Assembly: GCA_021186555.1 (NCBI GenBank)
Contig: JAJKFL010000039.1
Span: 41,612,610-41,676,609, forward strand
Length of the DNA stretch: 64,000 bases
Source of the DNA: Reticulitermes speratus
Lineage: Eukaryota > Arthropoda > Insecta > Blattodea > Rhinotermitidae
Direction of reading: 5' to 3'
Shown here: positions 24,447 through 37,064 of the stretch, piece after piece
Position numbering within the stretch: position 1 is the stretch's first letter
Layout: each line of letters opens with the position of its first letter
Made by a program: the position numbers and the translations under genes
The notes under the pieces: generated by a model
What the model was told of the DNA's origin: nothing
What the model saw: only the letters and a program-made list of their open reading frames with translations
Database searches by the model: none

Positions 24447-27400
24447 TACTGCAATTGTTTTTTCACCCGGTGGCAGTAGTCCTTACACTAGTACACACAA
24501 TACAAATGTTTTCACCCGGTGGCAGTAGTCCTTACACTAGTACACACAATACAAATGTTTTCACCCGGTGGCAGTAGTCCTTACACTAGTACACACAATA
24601 CAAATGTTTTCACCCGGTGGCAGTAGTCCTTACACTAGTACACACAATACAAATGTTTTCACCCGGTGGCAGTAGTCCTTACACTAGTACACACAATACA
24701 AATGTTTTCACCCGGTGGCAGTAGTCCTTACACAGTACACACAATACAAATGTTTTCACCCGGTGGCAGTAGTCCTTACACTAGTACACACAATACAAAT
24801 GTTTTCACCCGGTGGCAGTAGTCCTTACACTAGTACACACAATACAAATGTTTTCACCCGGTGGCAGTAGTCCTTACACTAGCACACACAATACAAATGT
24901 TTTCACCCGGTGGCAGTAGTCCTTACACTAGCACACACAATACAAATGTTTTCACCCGGTGGCAGTAGTCCTTACACTAGTACACACAATACAAATGTTT
25001 TCACCCGGTGGCAGTAGTCCTTACACTAATACACACAATACAAATGTTTTCACCCGGTGGCAGTAGTCCTTACACTAGTACACACAATACAAATGTTTTC
25101 ACCCGGTGGCAGTAGTCCTTACACTAGTACACACAATACAAATATTTTCACCCGGTGGCAGTAGTCCTTACACTAGTACACACAATACAAATGTTTTCAC
25201 CCGGTGGCAGTAGTCCTTACACTAGTACACACAATACAAATGTTTTCACCCGGTGGCAGTAGTCCTTACACTAGTACACACAATACAAATGTTTTCACCC
25301 GGTGGCAGTAGTCCTTACACTAGTACACACAATACAAATGTTTTCACCCGGTGGCAGTAGTCCTTACACTAGTACACACAATACAAATGTTTTCACCTGG
25401 TGGCAGTAGTCCTTACACTAGTACATACAATACAAATGTTTTCACCCGGTGACAGTAGTCCTTACACTAGTACACACAATACAAATGTTTTCACCCGGTG
25501 GCAGTAGTCCTTACACTAGTACACACAATACAAATGTTTTCACCCGGTGGCAGTAGTCCTTACACTAGTACACACAATACAAATGTTTTCACCCGGTGGC
25601 AGTAGTCCTTACACTAGTACACACAATACAAATGTTTTCACCCGGTGGCAGTAGTCCTTACACTAGTACACACAATACAAATGTTTTCACCCGGTGGCAG
25701 TAGTCCTTACACTAGTACACACAATACAAATTTTTCACCCGGTGGCAGTAGTCCTTACACTAGTACACACAATACAAATGTTTTCACCCGGTGGCAGTAG
25801 TCCTTACACTAGTACACACAATACAAATGTTTTCACCCGGTGGCAGTAGTCCTTACACTAGTACACACAATACAAATGTTTTCACCCGGTGGCAGTAGTC
25901 CTTACACTAGTACACACAATACAAATGTTTTCACCCGGTGGCAGTAGTCCTTACACTAGTACACACAATACAAATGTTTTCACCCGGTGGCAGTAGTCCT
26001 TACACTAGTACACACAATACAAATGTTTTCACCCGGTGGCAGTAGTCCTTACACTAGTACACACAATACAAATGGACATATAAATATAGATAAAAATAAC
26101 AATACAAAACAAACTATACACAATTACAAAACAAAATACATACAGTAAATACAAGTACACACATTAGAACACCGTACACACATTGCAAAAACATCCACAC
26201 CTTACAAAAGCATCCACACCTTACAAAAGCATCCACACCTTACAAAAACATCCACACCTTACCAAAAAACGTCCACACCTTACAAAAACACCCATACACA
26301 ATACAAGAAAAAAAAAACACACGCACATTACAAAAAACACCCACACATTAATTAATTTCAGTGTGTTAGAATATCCTCAGTATAAAGTCAGACCAAAGTA
26401 CATGATAATTATATCCCCCAAGAACTTAATTCACTTCACTTCGAAACCAAAGCACTTCACTTCACATCACTTCACTTCACATCACTTCACATCCCTTATT
26501 TTCATTTAATTTAATATTGTTAATATATCCATCAAAGCTAGGAGCATTCAGAATGTCAAAAGTACAAAGAATAAATGTGGAAACTGTGTATACTGAAGTA
26601 GCGACTGCATTATTATATATCTGTGAAACTTACGTGGGATGTACAGCAACATTGTGAAGAGCAGGACGTAGTGGTAGCTGAACGTGACGTTCAGGTTGTT
26701 TGGCATCTCCAGGCTCCACAGCTTACTTTTGGCTACATATGACTGAGCTGCATACAAGCAAAGAAGTTCGCCTGTCACTCCGACAGGATACAGCACAGTG
26801 AAGAAGGTGTACCTGCGCATATAAAGTCCGTCAGTTTTCAGTGCGCACACGACGCAGTACACGTAACAGTATGCAGTTCTGTATGATTCTGATTATTTTG
26901 AATTAGTCACTTTTGGACTTTGTCCATGACCTTATGTTTAAAATACTCAACCTATTTCATTACTTTGATACCTACACATACAAATACAGTGGACCCTCGA
27001 ACTTCGAATGGTTTGATGTTCGAACAACTTGAAACTCGAACAAAAAATTCGAGGAAATTCCGGGTTTGAAACTCGAACAAAAACTCGAAAGTCGAACAAA
27101 GAATCACGTGGTCGCCTTCTCTCTCTGCTTGGTCCAGATGAAAGAAGGGTAATTCACCTTCCAGTGAACAGTAATATCCCTCCTACTATTATTATTGATT
27201 GATTATTATACAATATTCTTTATGTATGTATTATTATAAATAAAAATGTTCAATTATTGAAATTAAATATACTTGTTTTATCATTATGATCTTTTGAAAT
27301 AGGCACTAAAATGTTTTATATTGGGTAAATTTTGGGGGCCTGGAACGGATTAATTCAATTTACATTATTTCTTATGGGGAAATTTAACTCGAAAGTCGAA

Positions 27401-30400
27401 CAACTTGAAAGTCGAACCGTCTCCTGGAATGGATTGTGTTCGAAGTTCGAGGTTCCACTGTATTACATCACCATATTCACCTGCTTGTTTTTAGGAGTTA
27501 ATAATAAAAAAAGAATATTAATATTATATTCCCAATGTTACTGTTCAGCAAACATCGACCATATATAATTTTATATTTTATTGTAAAACAAAAATACTGT
27601 ACATCTGTGGGATCCCACATAAAACATGATGATTTGTATATATGCATTTTAACCTGCCTTTTAATGATTGTGCAGTAAAACACCTATTTAATGAATTGCT
27701 GGGGGATTACAATATATTTCACTAAAATCGAGGTTTTCATTAAATGGAGGTTCATTTGTTTATATGGAGCTACTGTCGGGACATGAAAAATCATCACTAA
27801 ATCCGGGATTTCACTAAATGCGGGAACATTAAATCGGGGTTTTACTGTATTTTTTTTAAGCCTAATGATGGTCAATACTAAGACAGAAACATGTAGATTT
27901 TAAATTAAAATAGTTGCGTTAGACTAATATCGTTTGGAACATGGACAGTCTGGGGTTCAATCCCCAGCAGAGGCAAGATATTTTTCTCTACTCCAAAACA
28001 TCCAGACCAGCTCTGGGACCCATCAGTCTCCTATTCAATGGGTACATGGGGCTCTTTTCCCATGGGTAAAGCATGTAGGGTGTAAAGCTACCATCCACCT
28101 CCATCTAGAGATGAGGTTAACAGTGAGTGGAGCTATACCTCTACTCCCACATATGCCTTCATGGCACAGATGTGCACAGCTTTACCTTTTACCTTTACCA
28201 TGTAGTCCAGCTGGTTTTGGATGAACAAGCTGTTTCTACCCTGTGGGCAAGTGCTGCAATCTATGACTGCTACCCCTGCAGTGGTCGACCTTGGTGGACT
28301 AGTGGTTAGCGGGCTCGCCACTGGACCCAAGGTTCGCGGGTTCGATTATTATTATCCCCTGCAGTGCCACCCCACTACCATTTGACACAAGGCTGAATGG
28401 ATCGCATAGGTGAGCTCAGTGTGGTGGTGACAAGAAAATATCCCCCCCTGCTGGCAATCAAACACTGACCATCCTACCTTCTATCTAGTCACTACACTTA
28501 CTAAGCTACACAGTTTGCTATAATGGACCAATATGTCAAAGATTAAAATTTTATGACAACTTTTGTTGTAGATCACAAACACCAAATTTTGCTAGGATTT
28601 GTTCAGAAGTTTTGGAGATGAAATGGAAAGACAGACATGCATCAGCTACAAATTATGCGTTCATTCTATGAGTTTTACTCGAGCAACATGAAGAAATGTC
28701 AAAATGCATGTACATGCTACTAACTTGCAAGAAAGATCTGTTGAGAATATTAAAAAAATAGCCACCAACTTGTATGACCATTGTTCCTTCAAAACATGAA
28801 CAGTGTGTGGTGTTATCATCTCAAAAAAAAAATTATTTGACATTATTTATTCCATGCATTTGGATTGAATTAAATTGTTCATTCATGACACCAACAAATT
28901 CACCTTTGATATACACAAATACAATCTTAAATCGCTCCTACATGTTTCGGCGTCACGCCATCCTCAGGGAGCTCTACACAAAGATAAAACTTACTAAAAT
29001 ATAACAGAGTACAAAAGTAATTCATGTTCACTATTTACATACACCAACTGGATGCAACTTTATTTATAAAACTGTATAGTTTTTTAAAACATATTTAAAA
29101 ACTTTTTAAAACCCGACATATGTTTCGTCTCCTATAGAGCCATCTTCAGGGGTTTATTGTCGTTAAAACTGCATATATTAAAACGTCGTTTTCATTGGTT
29201 CACTTTTAGGCAAGGTTTTTCACTTTTCCACTGCTTTGTATGCACAGACACTATTTGTTATTCGTACTAAAATAATACGTTAATGTTGATGCATGATACT
29301 GGTTTATCTTGTTCATTAGGTCGTATTTTTCATGGTGTAGGCTGTACTGTTTGTGGAACCAGCAAAAGAAGTCACGACACAAAAAAAGCTGCCATCAGGT
29401 ACATGCATCAACATTAACATATTATTTTAGCACGAATAACAAATAGTGTCTGTGCATACAAAGAAGTGAAAAAGTGAAAAATCTTGCCTAAAAGTGAACC
29501 AATGAAAACGATGTTTTAATATATGCAGTTTTAACGACAATAAACCCCTGAAGATGGCTCTATAGGAGCCGAAACATATGTCGGGTTTTAAAAAGTTTTT
29601 AAATATGTTTTAAAAAACTATACAGTTTTTTAAATAAAGTTGCATCCAGTTGGTGTATGTAAATAGTGACTGTGAAAAGATGCACGGTGATTACAGAATA
29701 AAGTGATGCACGGTGATTACAGAATAAAGTGATGCACGGTGATTACATAATAAAGTGATGCACGGTGATTACAGAATAAAGTGACGCACGGTGATTACAG
29801 AATAAAGCGATGCATGGTGATTACATAATAAAGCGATGCACGGTGATTACAGAATAAAGTGATGCACGGTGATTACAGAATAAAGTGATGCACGGTGATT
29901 ACAAAATAAAGTGATGCACGGTGATTACAGAATAAAGTGATGCACGGTGATTACAGAATAAAGTGATGCACGGTGATTACAGAATAAAGTGATGCACGGT
30001 GATTACAGAATAAAGTAATTCATGTTATTTTACAGTATTCTTGCAGCTAATGTAAACCATGTGGGTTTCACACAAAACATGGTTAAAACAGTATTTTTAA
30101 AAGTACAGTCTATTAGACCAAATAAAACAGTACTATTTACTATGGAATTTTCATTAAATACAGTCATAAAGTTGCACATTACTAAGCTGCAGTTTTTGTT
30201 TATATACACACATCTAATTTAACTTTGATCCCTTATGGATCTTGCCCTGTAAACATAAGAATTTTGTAAATTAAGTCTGTAAATGATATAAGATGTTGTA
30301 TTGAAGTACATGTTAAACAATATAAGTTTAATATAGTCTTCTCGGGCTTTCGGCCGCGTTAGCTCGTTTAAATGCAACGTTTCGGGGACTAGCTCCGTCC

Positions 30401-33400
30401 CCATCTTCAGGCAAAACGTTGCATTTAAACGAGCTAACGCGGCTGAAAGCCCGAGAAGACTATATTGAATCATGTCGCCGCGAAAGTTTTAAAACTTATA
30501 TAATATAAGTTTAACATCAGTACCTGCACACAGATCTAGTAACAGTCACCCTTTTGCACGGAACTCAGTACACATCATACGGGGTAAGTACTGACATTAC
30601 GCCGAAACATGTAGGAGTGATATAAGATTGGATTTCTATTCGTCAAAGGTGCATTTGTTGGCGTTGTGAATGAACAATTTAATTCAAAAAAGTAATGTTG
30701 CTCCTGTGCTTAATTAAGCAAAGCAATATGAAGATACATGGGAGAGAGGAGGTACAGCTCCACCCATTATGCTCAGCATATGATGGAGGTGTACCATGCC
30801 TCAACTGGTTTACTGCAGGGACGGGCCCCTAGTACCCACAGGGTAGCGAGAAAAATATCTTAACCCTGCTGGGACTGATCATCCAGACCACACCCAGTCA
30901 CTATAATTACTGAGCTACCTCACACATTACCATTCACTAAGGGAACAAATATGCAACTGCCAGAGTACTAATGCTTACCGACACCACACCAGGAGATACG
31001 GCACTGCACCTAGCAGGTTCAGAGCATAATACAAGTATCGTATCACCTCAGTGATTGACCACGCAATCAGAGCAAGAGGGAGACCTGGGCTGGCTGGCCC
31101 AGTTGGCGTTGGCAGTAAGACTCCACACACTATCATAACACGTGACAACACCTGGAACACTGTGATCAGCACACTGGATGGAACAATATTGGTGGCAGCA
31201 TGCACGATCTGAAACACAAATCAAAATGCACTAAACCAAGTGCTCGTGTAGACTCTGAGAACAACTCTGACCTGGGAAATGGTGAAATGTTGGTTTTTAA
31301 CTACCAGGCGACACAGCATTGCATCCCAGAGGATGAAAATGTATGAATTATCACCACAACTACCTCAAATTACTGAAGATAAAAATACATCAGCCTCAAA
31401 CCCACGATACTAACGGATCACACACTGGCCTGCCTGAAGGCATGATCAATCACAGCACACAGACGCCTCAGGTAAATTAAGAAAAACAGTCATCTCGACA
31501 TCCTGACTGAGACTGTAACCTGTAATGTCTCATACAGGGTCAACCCTCCCTCAGCTTCTTCCCTGTACACTTCTTCCATTTCCTCCTTATCCACCTGGAC
31601 CACACAATCCCAAACCCCTGCTTACCCAGTGGAAACTTCAAGGTGCCCACCCAGTCCAACACCTATCTATAACCCTTACTTTCCCACCATCCATGATTAT
31701 CCCAGCTCTTTTCAGGCTCCTTACTTCTTCATCTCTCCTTCCTCCTTACACCTTTTCCCCTCTTCTCTTCACCTGTTTGGACCATATCTCATGCCCCTCT
31801 GACTCCAGTGGATATGGCACGATGTCCACGAACCTGACCCCACTACTAGCCTACTGTCAAACCATGGCCCTTACAATTCATATCCATCTCCTCCCCTGGT
31901 TGGTTACCGGTCAATATCCAGCTCTGTCACTGCACATCTAATTATGACCTACAACCATGCTCTGTCCACATCTCCCTCAATTGGTTCGCCAATCTTTCTA
32001 CAGATGGTCTTCACCAACTGGACTGACAGACATACACATTTGTACCTGTCTCCCACACCTGGCATTCTGCTTGGACCCCTCAACCCTTGAAGATAAAAGC
32101 CAGAAACATTAACCCAGTGACACTGCATCACATCCCAGAAGCCCTGAACCCTCGATCCTTTGTCAGTAAGGCACGTCTACCCACAGATCATAAAACCTTA
32201 AAACAGGAATTTGCCACCACAAACAACACGTGAATGATATGAAGAAAGAACAGTGAGCAGACATCATAAAACACAAGACTGAATTTTTTTAGAGATCTTA
32301 CTGTGTGAAGTGAAATACACTGCATAATTTATGAGGTGGCCTGGTTACAGAAGTCACGCACAGAGACGTGGGGGTAAACACACGGCTGGTGAGAACAAAG
32401 TGGTTCCGAGAGAGACTAACAGCAGAATACAGAAACTTACATAATTAGGAGCATCATGGTTTGTACATGAATGTATTCAAGGGGAGTGAAACTGTAAGAT
32501 GAGTGGGGTGTAAGAAGAAAATGAGAAATACACACAATTTTGGTTGGGCTCATTATTGAAGGAAAGTAGTCTGAAGATTGAGACACACATGGAACAGAAT
32601 TAATGTTGACCTTGAAACAACTGTGAAGATCAAACAGAGGACTGATTTGGTTCATAGGTGGACTCATTACGAATCTCCATGAATCTCTTGATCAAACATT
32701 CAAAATTCAGTTTCTCATGAAAATGTCGGATGTACATACCTCTAACAGAGCTGCATTCTGAAAAATGACAACAACTGGTTTCACGAAGTCCCATAAAGGT
32801 ACTTTCTTCGGATTTGCCACGTAGTAAATGAAGATAAGATATAGGAGGTAAGCCCATCTGAAAATATTACAGAAGGAAACTGAAAATCTGAAAGTCATAT
32901 TTGTTTTTTTTTTTGTGAGAAGTTTTTTGTTCTTTGCAGCTGAAAACTAAACCTGACGCTCTCACATCCATGACAAAACTTTTTGCACATGTCATAACAT
33001 GAAACTCCTTCCTGGAATATGCAGCCACTGGAGCCAATTTACAAAGGACAATATCAGGATTTTAATCAGAGATGATAATTCAGTGACTGGGTATGATGTG
33101 TAGGTTTGATGCTCAGCATCAGTAATACAGTTTACATACCCCTAACAACATTCAAAACATATATCTTGGCTTTTGCTGTGTATATATATATGTTCTATGA
33201 CAGGTGCTGTACTAATTCGGTTTCTGTCACAATTGGTCTGGCTGACTGCTGTTCATGTTGCAAAATGTTTATGCACTTCTGTGCTGAGCATCACACATGC
33301 AAACCTCTGAACATGCAGGCTGTATGCCGTACCGGTATATCAATTGTGTTGTATGTGTTGAACAAAAGTTACAATTCCATATTGGCACAGTATTACATAT

Positions 33401-35087
33401 CTTTACATGTTTGGCATTTATATTGTGTTTTCATTTTAATAATTTAAAAAACAAAATCTGTAACAATCTTTCTCCCCCTAGGATATGTTTGTAGGCATGA
33501 AACTGATATTTCCTGACCTCATCTGGCAAATGAACAAGTGAACTCCTGCAACTGTCCTGAAAAACCTAAACCAAATGATTACATCACTGTAACTGGAGAA
33601 CAACAATTCTGGCTATGGACTAATTTCCAGCTTGGCATTTGGGAGTTGGGTTTTGGAGTTATGAAATCTCACTCAGTCACTCGTGACACAGAGGAAGTGG
33701 TTGACCCCTTTCAGAAAAGTTAAGGTCACAATAATAAACACTAAATCATAACAAATGTCTTTCTTTACCTTTAATTTCTTATGTGTGACCTGCTGATGTT
33801 TAGGGCAAACAGTACAACAGGAATAAATTAATCCTGTGTAATGAGTGCATGCAAGACCCACAGCAAGGCCCCAGGAAACAGTGATGCATCTCCTTCTGGT
33901 GACTAAACATTTATCTGGCTATCAAACTTTCAAAAATTTTCTGATGCCCTATTGTATACAAAATTTATGAAAGTTCTATAGTCTGTCAATAATCCTTTTA
34001 TACTGTCCCTTCTTGAACCGATGACAGGTTAGGTTTTCTGTACCACATTATTTGTGACCTAAGATGCAGGTACGTAGTGCTCTAAAGGATATGGTATTGA
34101 TGTTTGGTTTCTACAGAGGCTTAATTTCTTTCACTGTATACCAGAAGAGACAAACAAAATCTGGCCAAATTCGAAATAACTGATTATGAACACTGTACCA
34201 AACACTGCATTCATTTAGGACAAGCCAAATTCACATCACACGTACAGTTTAATAGTAAATGTAACTGGCGCTGTACTTGTGACAGATTAACCGCAAAGAT
34301 TACCCTCACCTGATCTCACAAAACATGCCTTCTTTATATAATATAAACCATGTACCCTAACCCCCAAAAGATCTCTCTTTTTGTGAAATTTGGTGTTCTC
34401 TTGTTGGTGAATATGAAAATTACAGTCTAGTTAGGTAGACAGATACCAAAGTTTCTGCGTTCATCTGCATGAAATGCTGATACCCATTTGCCAGCTTACA
34501 TGGTGGTCATAACCTAGAGGTCAACGATCATGACATCTCTTTTCACTTCTTAATAACAGGTCCTGGGAATACACTCAGTACATAAAACATGTACAAAAGC
34601 CACTTACCATAAGACTATACTTTTGTCAGAAGAAACACATTTCTGCCAGTAAGAATTTATAACAACAGAAACATGGCACAGCAATTCAGCTCAATTGGGC
34701 TATCCTTTAGCACGATTCGTAGACTGTAACATTACTGACACAATCTCACCTCCAGGTTAAGAGAAAAAAATATACATGTAAGGGAAGCAAGAAGGGATTT
34801 AACTCTTAATGCAGCATTAATATAGCGAACACATTGAAACGATTAAATTCAAACTCCCAAAATTTAACTACGTTCACACACATAAAAGAGCATGCGGAGC
34901 AAATGCACTTTAACATAACAGTCGTCACAATTACGAACGTTTATATAATTCTCCTCATAAATTCAGCCTCGTTACAACAGTCACATAATACGTACCCAGC
35001 AACTTGTGCAAGGTTGTAGAAAATCAAATACCATTTGGTTAATTTGCTGAGCTCGCGTTTTGGTTTGGCTTTTGATTTAGGCTCCAT
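24109..35087 (-). CDS. Hacd: Very-long-chain (3R)-3-hydroxyacyl-CoA dehydratase (HACD family), 5 coding exons
   Basis: Exons 35087-34996, 32857-32740, 31208-30979, 26812-26634 and 24188-24109 join to 699 bases, 232 residues plus stop. The family performs the third step of very-long-chain fatty acid elongation in the ER membrane, dehydrating 3-hydroxyacyl-CoA to trans-2-enoyl-CoA. Seen: MEPKSKAKPKRELSKLTKWY start; YNLAQVAGW; FQNAALLEIVHAATNIVPSS; WSITEVIRYLYYALNLL; and the active-site segment YPVGVTGELL, whose Tyr155 and Glu162 are seven residues apart like the catalytic Tyr/Glu of yeast Phs1. The C-terminus QRQKVMAVSTGKKVK is lysine-rich, fitting ER residence. Several hydrophobic segments span the chain. 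Vertebrate HACD1/2 are longer at the N-terminus; the insect length is about this. Paralogue assignment within HACD1/2 is uncertain. Confidence 0.95.
24412..24446. repeat. (TTA)n microsatellite
   Basis: About 11 uninterrupted TTA units immediately left of the 49-bp array, in Hacd intron 4. Confidence 0.95.
24459..26073. repeat. 49-bp minisatellite, ~33 copies
   Basis: Unit TTTTCACCCGGTGGCAGTAG + TCCTTACACTAGTACACACA + ATACAAATG, period 49. Very homogeneous, with scattered single changes (GCACAC, ACTAAT, one copy lacking CT). Hacd intron 4. Confidence 0.97.
26185..26350. repeat. Degenerate ~20-bp repeats
   Basis: About eight imperfect CTTACAAAAACATCCACAC units. A TTCACATCACTTCACT-type run follows at 26440-26500. 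Confidence 0.8.
26634..26812 (-). CDS. Hacd: Hacd coding exon 4 (active site)
   Basis: Acceptor TATGCGCAG, donor C|GTAAGT. Encodes YTFFTVLYPVGVTGELLCLY, with the catalytic Tyr and Glu, to MLLYIP. Confidence 0.96.
26987..27460. mobile_element. Pogo/Tigger-like MITE (B)
   Basis: Termini CAGTGGACCCTCGAACTTCG and CGAAGTTCGAGGTTCCACTG, one mismatch, TA on both flanks. Subterminal GAAACTCGAACAAA-type motifs repeat inside. 474 bp without a transposase frame. Hacd intron 3. Confidence 0.9.
27673..27847. mobile_element. Pogo-like MITE (C)
   Basis: CAGTAAAACACCTATTTAATG at the left faces CATTAAATCGGGGTTTTACT at the right (inverted, few mismatches). 175 bp; right flank TA, left flank TG. Confidence 0.75.
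27918..28200 (+). mobile_element. tRNA-like SINE copy (SINE-C)
   Basis: B-box-like GGGGTTCAATCCCCAGC, body CTCCAAAACATCCAGACC and CTCCTATTCAATGGG, tail GGAGCTATACCTCTACTCCC and ACCTTTTACCTTTACC. Related copies: 4285-4545, 43048-43325 and, inverted, 30735-30935 and 55610-55800. Confidence 0.75.
28283..28352 (+). mobile_element. Solo tRNA-like SINE head
   Basis: TGGACTAGTGGTTAGCGGGC (A box) and CGCGGGTTCGATTAT (B box) spaced as in a tRNA, then (ATT)n. No SINE body follows. Confidence 0.6.
28934..28972 (-). ncRNA. Hammerhead-like ribozyme motif (copy 4)
   Basis: Minus strand: stem I GCTCC/GGAGC (5 bp), CTGAGGA, unpaired T, stem II GGCG-TGA-CGCC, GAAA, ACATGT, A. One of the best-formed copies. 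Confidence 0.72.
29109..29155 (-). ncRNA. Hammerhead-like ribozyme motif (copy 5)
   Basis: Minus strand: stem I AAACCC/GGGTTT, CTGAAGA, unpaired T, stem II GGCTC/GAGAC (one mismatch), GAAA, ACATATGT, C. Confidence 0.68.
29542..29588 (+). ncRNA. Hammerhead-like ribozyme motif (copy 6)
   Basis: Stem I AAACCC/GGGTTT (6 bp), CTGAAGA, unpaired T, stem II GGCTC-TATAG-GAGCC, GAAA, ACATATGT, C. The cleavage triplet would be GUC between 29582 and 29583. The most complete copy in the window. Confidence 0.75.
29677..30016. repeat. 26-bp minisatellite, ~13 copies
   Basis: Unit GATGCACGGTGATTACAGAA + TAAAGT, period 26, with sporadic CATAATA/CAAAATA variants. It directly adjoins the fold-back right arm. 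Confidence 0.96.
30330..30490. mobile_element. Fold-back element (family F2) with intact left ribozyme motif
   Basis: TAGTCTTCTCGGGCTTTCGG and GAAAGCCCGAGAAGACTA flank GCGTTAGCTCGTTTAAATGC and its complement. Same family as 19730-19935; the right-hand core is deleted here. Confidence 0.85.
30373..30413 (-). ncRNA. Hammerhead-like ribozyme motif (copy 7)
   Basis: Minus strand: stem I TGC/GCA, CTGAAGA, unpaired T, stem II GGGGAC/GTCCCC, GAAA, ACGT, T. The cleavage triplet would be GUU. Confidence 0.62.
30735..30935 (-). mobile_element. SINE-C copy, reverse
   Basis: Carries GGAGGTACAGCTCCACCC at the left and ends at a tRNA-like B box region (GGACTGATCATCCAGAC). Moderately diverged. Confidence 0.5.
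30979..31208 (-). CDS. Hacd: Hacd coding exon 3
   Basis: Acceptor GTGTTTCAG, donor CG|GTAAGC. Encodes IVHAATNIVPSSVLITVFQV through WSITEVIRYLYYALNLL to LLVWCR. Confidence 0.96.
31510..32125. other. C/T-rich stretch with decayed ribozyme core, Hacd intron 2
   Basis: Low-complexity CCTCCTTATCCACC-type sequence with a long but unconvincing open frame. At 32090-32110 CCCTTGAAGATAAAAGCC + AGAAACAT resembles a dead hammerhead-like core, so this may be the interior of an old fold-back element. Confidence 0.4.
32740..32857 (-). CDS. Hacd: Hacd coding exon 2
   Basis: Acceptor ATTTTCAG|A and donor GAG|GTATGT. Encodes WAYLLYLIFIYYVANPKKVP through FQNAALLE, a membrane segment. Confidence 0.92.
34996..35087 (-). 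CDS. Hacd: Hacd coding exon 1
   Basis: ATG at 35087; encodes MEPKSKAKPKRELSKLTKWY and LIFYNLAQVAG up to donor GG|GTACGT. An acceptor-like TTATTTTCAG at 35114-35123 suggests the 5' UTR is spliced. Confidence 0.9.
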
Positions 35088-35579
35088 TACAACTTCTACT
35101 AACTTGCTGACACCTGAAAATAAATTGCGTTAACTAACAACATCAACCTTTCCTGTACTCAATTCAACTGCAGCGTAATGGTCAAGGATTATGCGTGCAT
35201 AGAGTATGTGAGCAAAACCACAGATTACGTAACTGTCAGGAACTCTATGGTTTCACGTATTTCCGTGCTATCTTGTAGCAGCGTCTTCCATGATAACCAG
35301 CGTGATTTCTTCCATTATCTTGTGAGACGAGCGATAGGCAAAGCAAATTTGCCGTAGCCAAAGTAGCTCAGAAAATTCAAGATCTTTCATCGTGTATGTC
35401 ACCCCGACAAAAACTGTGAGAACTGACAAACATAAAAAACATGAACTGGAGATAACATGTTGTAAGGATATTAAATGTGCATATGGGTAATAATATGTAC
35501 ATATATATCTATATTTACATGTAAGTTAGATGGAGCGTTTTATTTATTACACTGTATTGCCTTCATAAGATGTTTTAAT

Positions 35580-35602
35580 AGAGAGAGAGAGGAGAGAGAG
35601 AG
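35580..35602. repeat. (GA)n microsatellite
   Basis: Nearly pure GA run; no gene recognised in the surrounding 35.1-36.9 kb, which holds an (ATA)n run at 36167-36187. Confidence 0.85.
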
Positions 35603-37064
35603 CAACATGGTAAAACGTAAAAATAATGTATCATCCATAAATTATAAACAATCCAGTTCCATCGACACATTTACATAATCGATTGAGACGGTTTTAAGAG
35701 GAAATTTATTATTGTCAAGTTGTCTCTTGACAAATGAGCAACGTCTTACTTTCCACTGAACCATGATGAACAGTAGTAATCTGTGATGATGAATGCATAG
35801 AAGAACCTTCGGGCGAAGGGAACGTAAGTTCTTTCGTATTTGCCTCGAAGTGATAGTAGAGATATTTTAGATTTGGAAATGTAAAGGAATTTGACAGACA
35901 ATATTTTGATATGAAAATGCTGGCTCACGGCTTATGAGACTGATATATTGTGGAGTGAGGACGAAGTGATCGTCACCTATACAGGCCTACAGATCCCATT
36001 TTTTTAAAAAACCGAAAACAGGGACACTTAATAACATTTAGGTGGTGAAGTGGGGGATAGTGGAGAAAAATTATCCCGTCACGCAATACAAAAACAAAGA
36101 AAATTATTAATGTAACTACGAGATACCTCAGATAAAGTTTATAGCGAACAGATATAAAAATGAGCTAATAATAATAATAATAATAATGGAATTCAGACAC
36201 TCAGTTCACTTACTGAGTCTTCTTTACATATCTGACCCTCATCCTTCGCAGTCTCAGTCCACACGCTATAATCACTAATTTACATATCTTCCTCCCTCTC
36301 TCTCTCTCACCCACTCCTTCCTCTTAGTGGTCGGTTGATGGCTGGCCTACTGCTACAGATCTATTCTCCCACTGCCGGAAAGTCCAAATGTTCCAATTGT
36401 CAGACGTGTCGTAATTTTACTACTTGAAAAAACCCGAAACATTCGGCGTCCCGGACCGAATTTTGCGGGACAATGACACAGAGATCTTTAAAACCGGCCC
36501 TGTACCGGGACAGCCGGGACGAATACGATCCCTACCAGACAGTGAGGCTTACCGAGGACCCTCCATGTGTGAGACGTGCATGGACACAATTCTGATGTAA
36601 CAATTGGCGGTATCAGAGTATTGTAGCGGAATATTCAGTTTTAATGTATGGAAAGGTTCAGAACAGCGCGGTCTGCATCACAGTGTTACACGGTTTGCTG
36701 AACGTCATTTATATATATAAAAAAAGGAACATTTCTTCACGAGATTTACGGTAGTAAAAAATAAATTAGCTGGGAATTTTGACTAACAGCGTCAGCACTG
36801 GTGAACCGCACGTCCTTAGGCAGAGAGGTGACTAGAACAGAAGTACACGACGTCAGCAGACGTTTCGGGACGGATGCTATTGCGCAGGTATGATTCAACT
36901 AATTCTTGCCGGCGCGTTTCGTTCTCGGACAAGGACGTGTGTGACGTTGACGCATTCACGTAACTGCGTAACGCAAAGGCACGGCGACTTCATCAGCGAG
37001 ACCAAAATTAGAAACAATGACGACAAAATGGCGCGCAGATTTTACAGACATGGCGAGGGATGTC

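Larger units (their letters stand above)
29041..29662. mobile_element. Long fold-back element with paired divergent ribozyme motifs
   Basis: Left arm from CCAACTGGATGCAACTTTAT and right arm to GTTGCATCCAGTTGGTGTA are complementary over roughly 200 bases. The loop region also pairs (ACAGACACTATTTGTTATTC and its complement). Each arm carries a hammerhead-like core. A 26-bp tandem array abuts the right end. Hacd intron 3. Confidence 0.9.

Noticed and set aside
31525..31941. 138-codon Pro/Leu-rich plus frame
   Set aside because: C/T-rich low complexity within Hacd intron 2 on the opposite strand.
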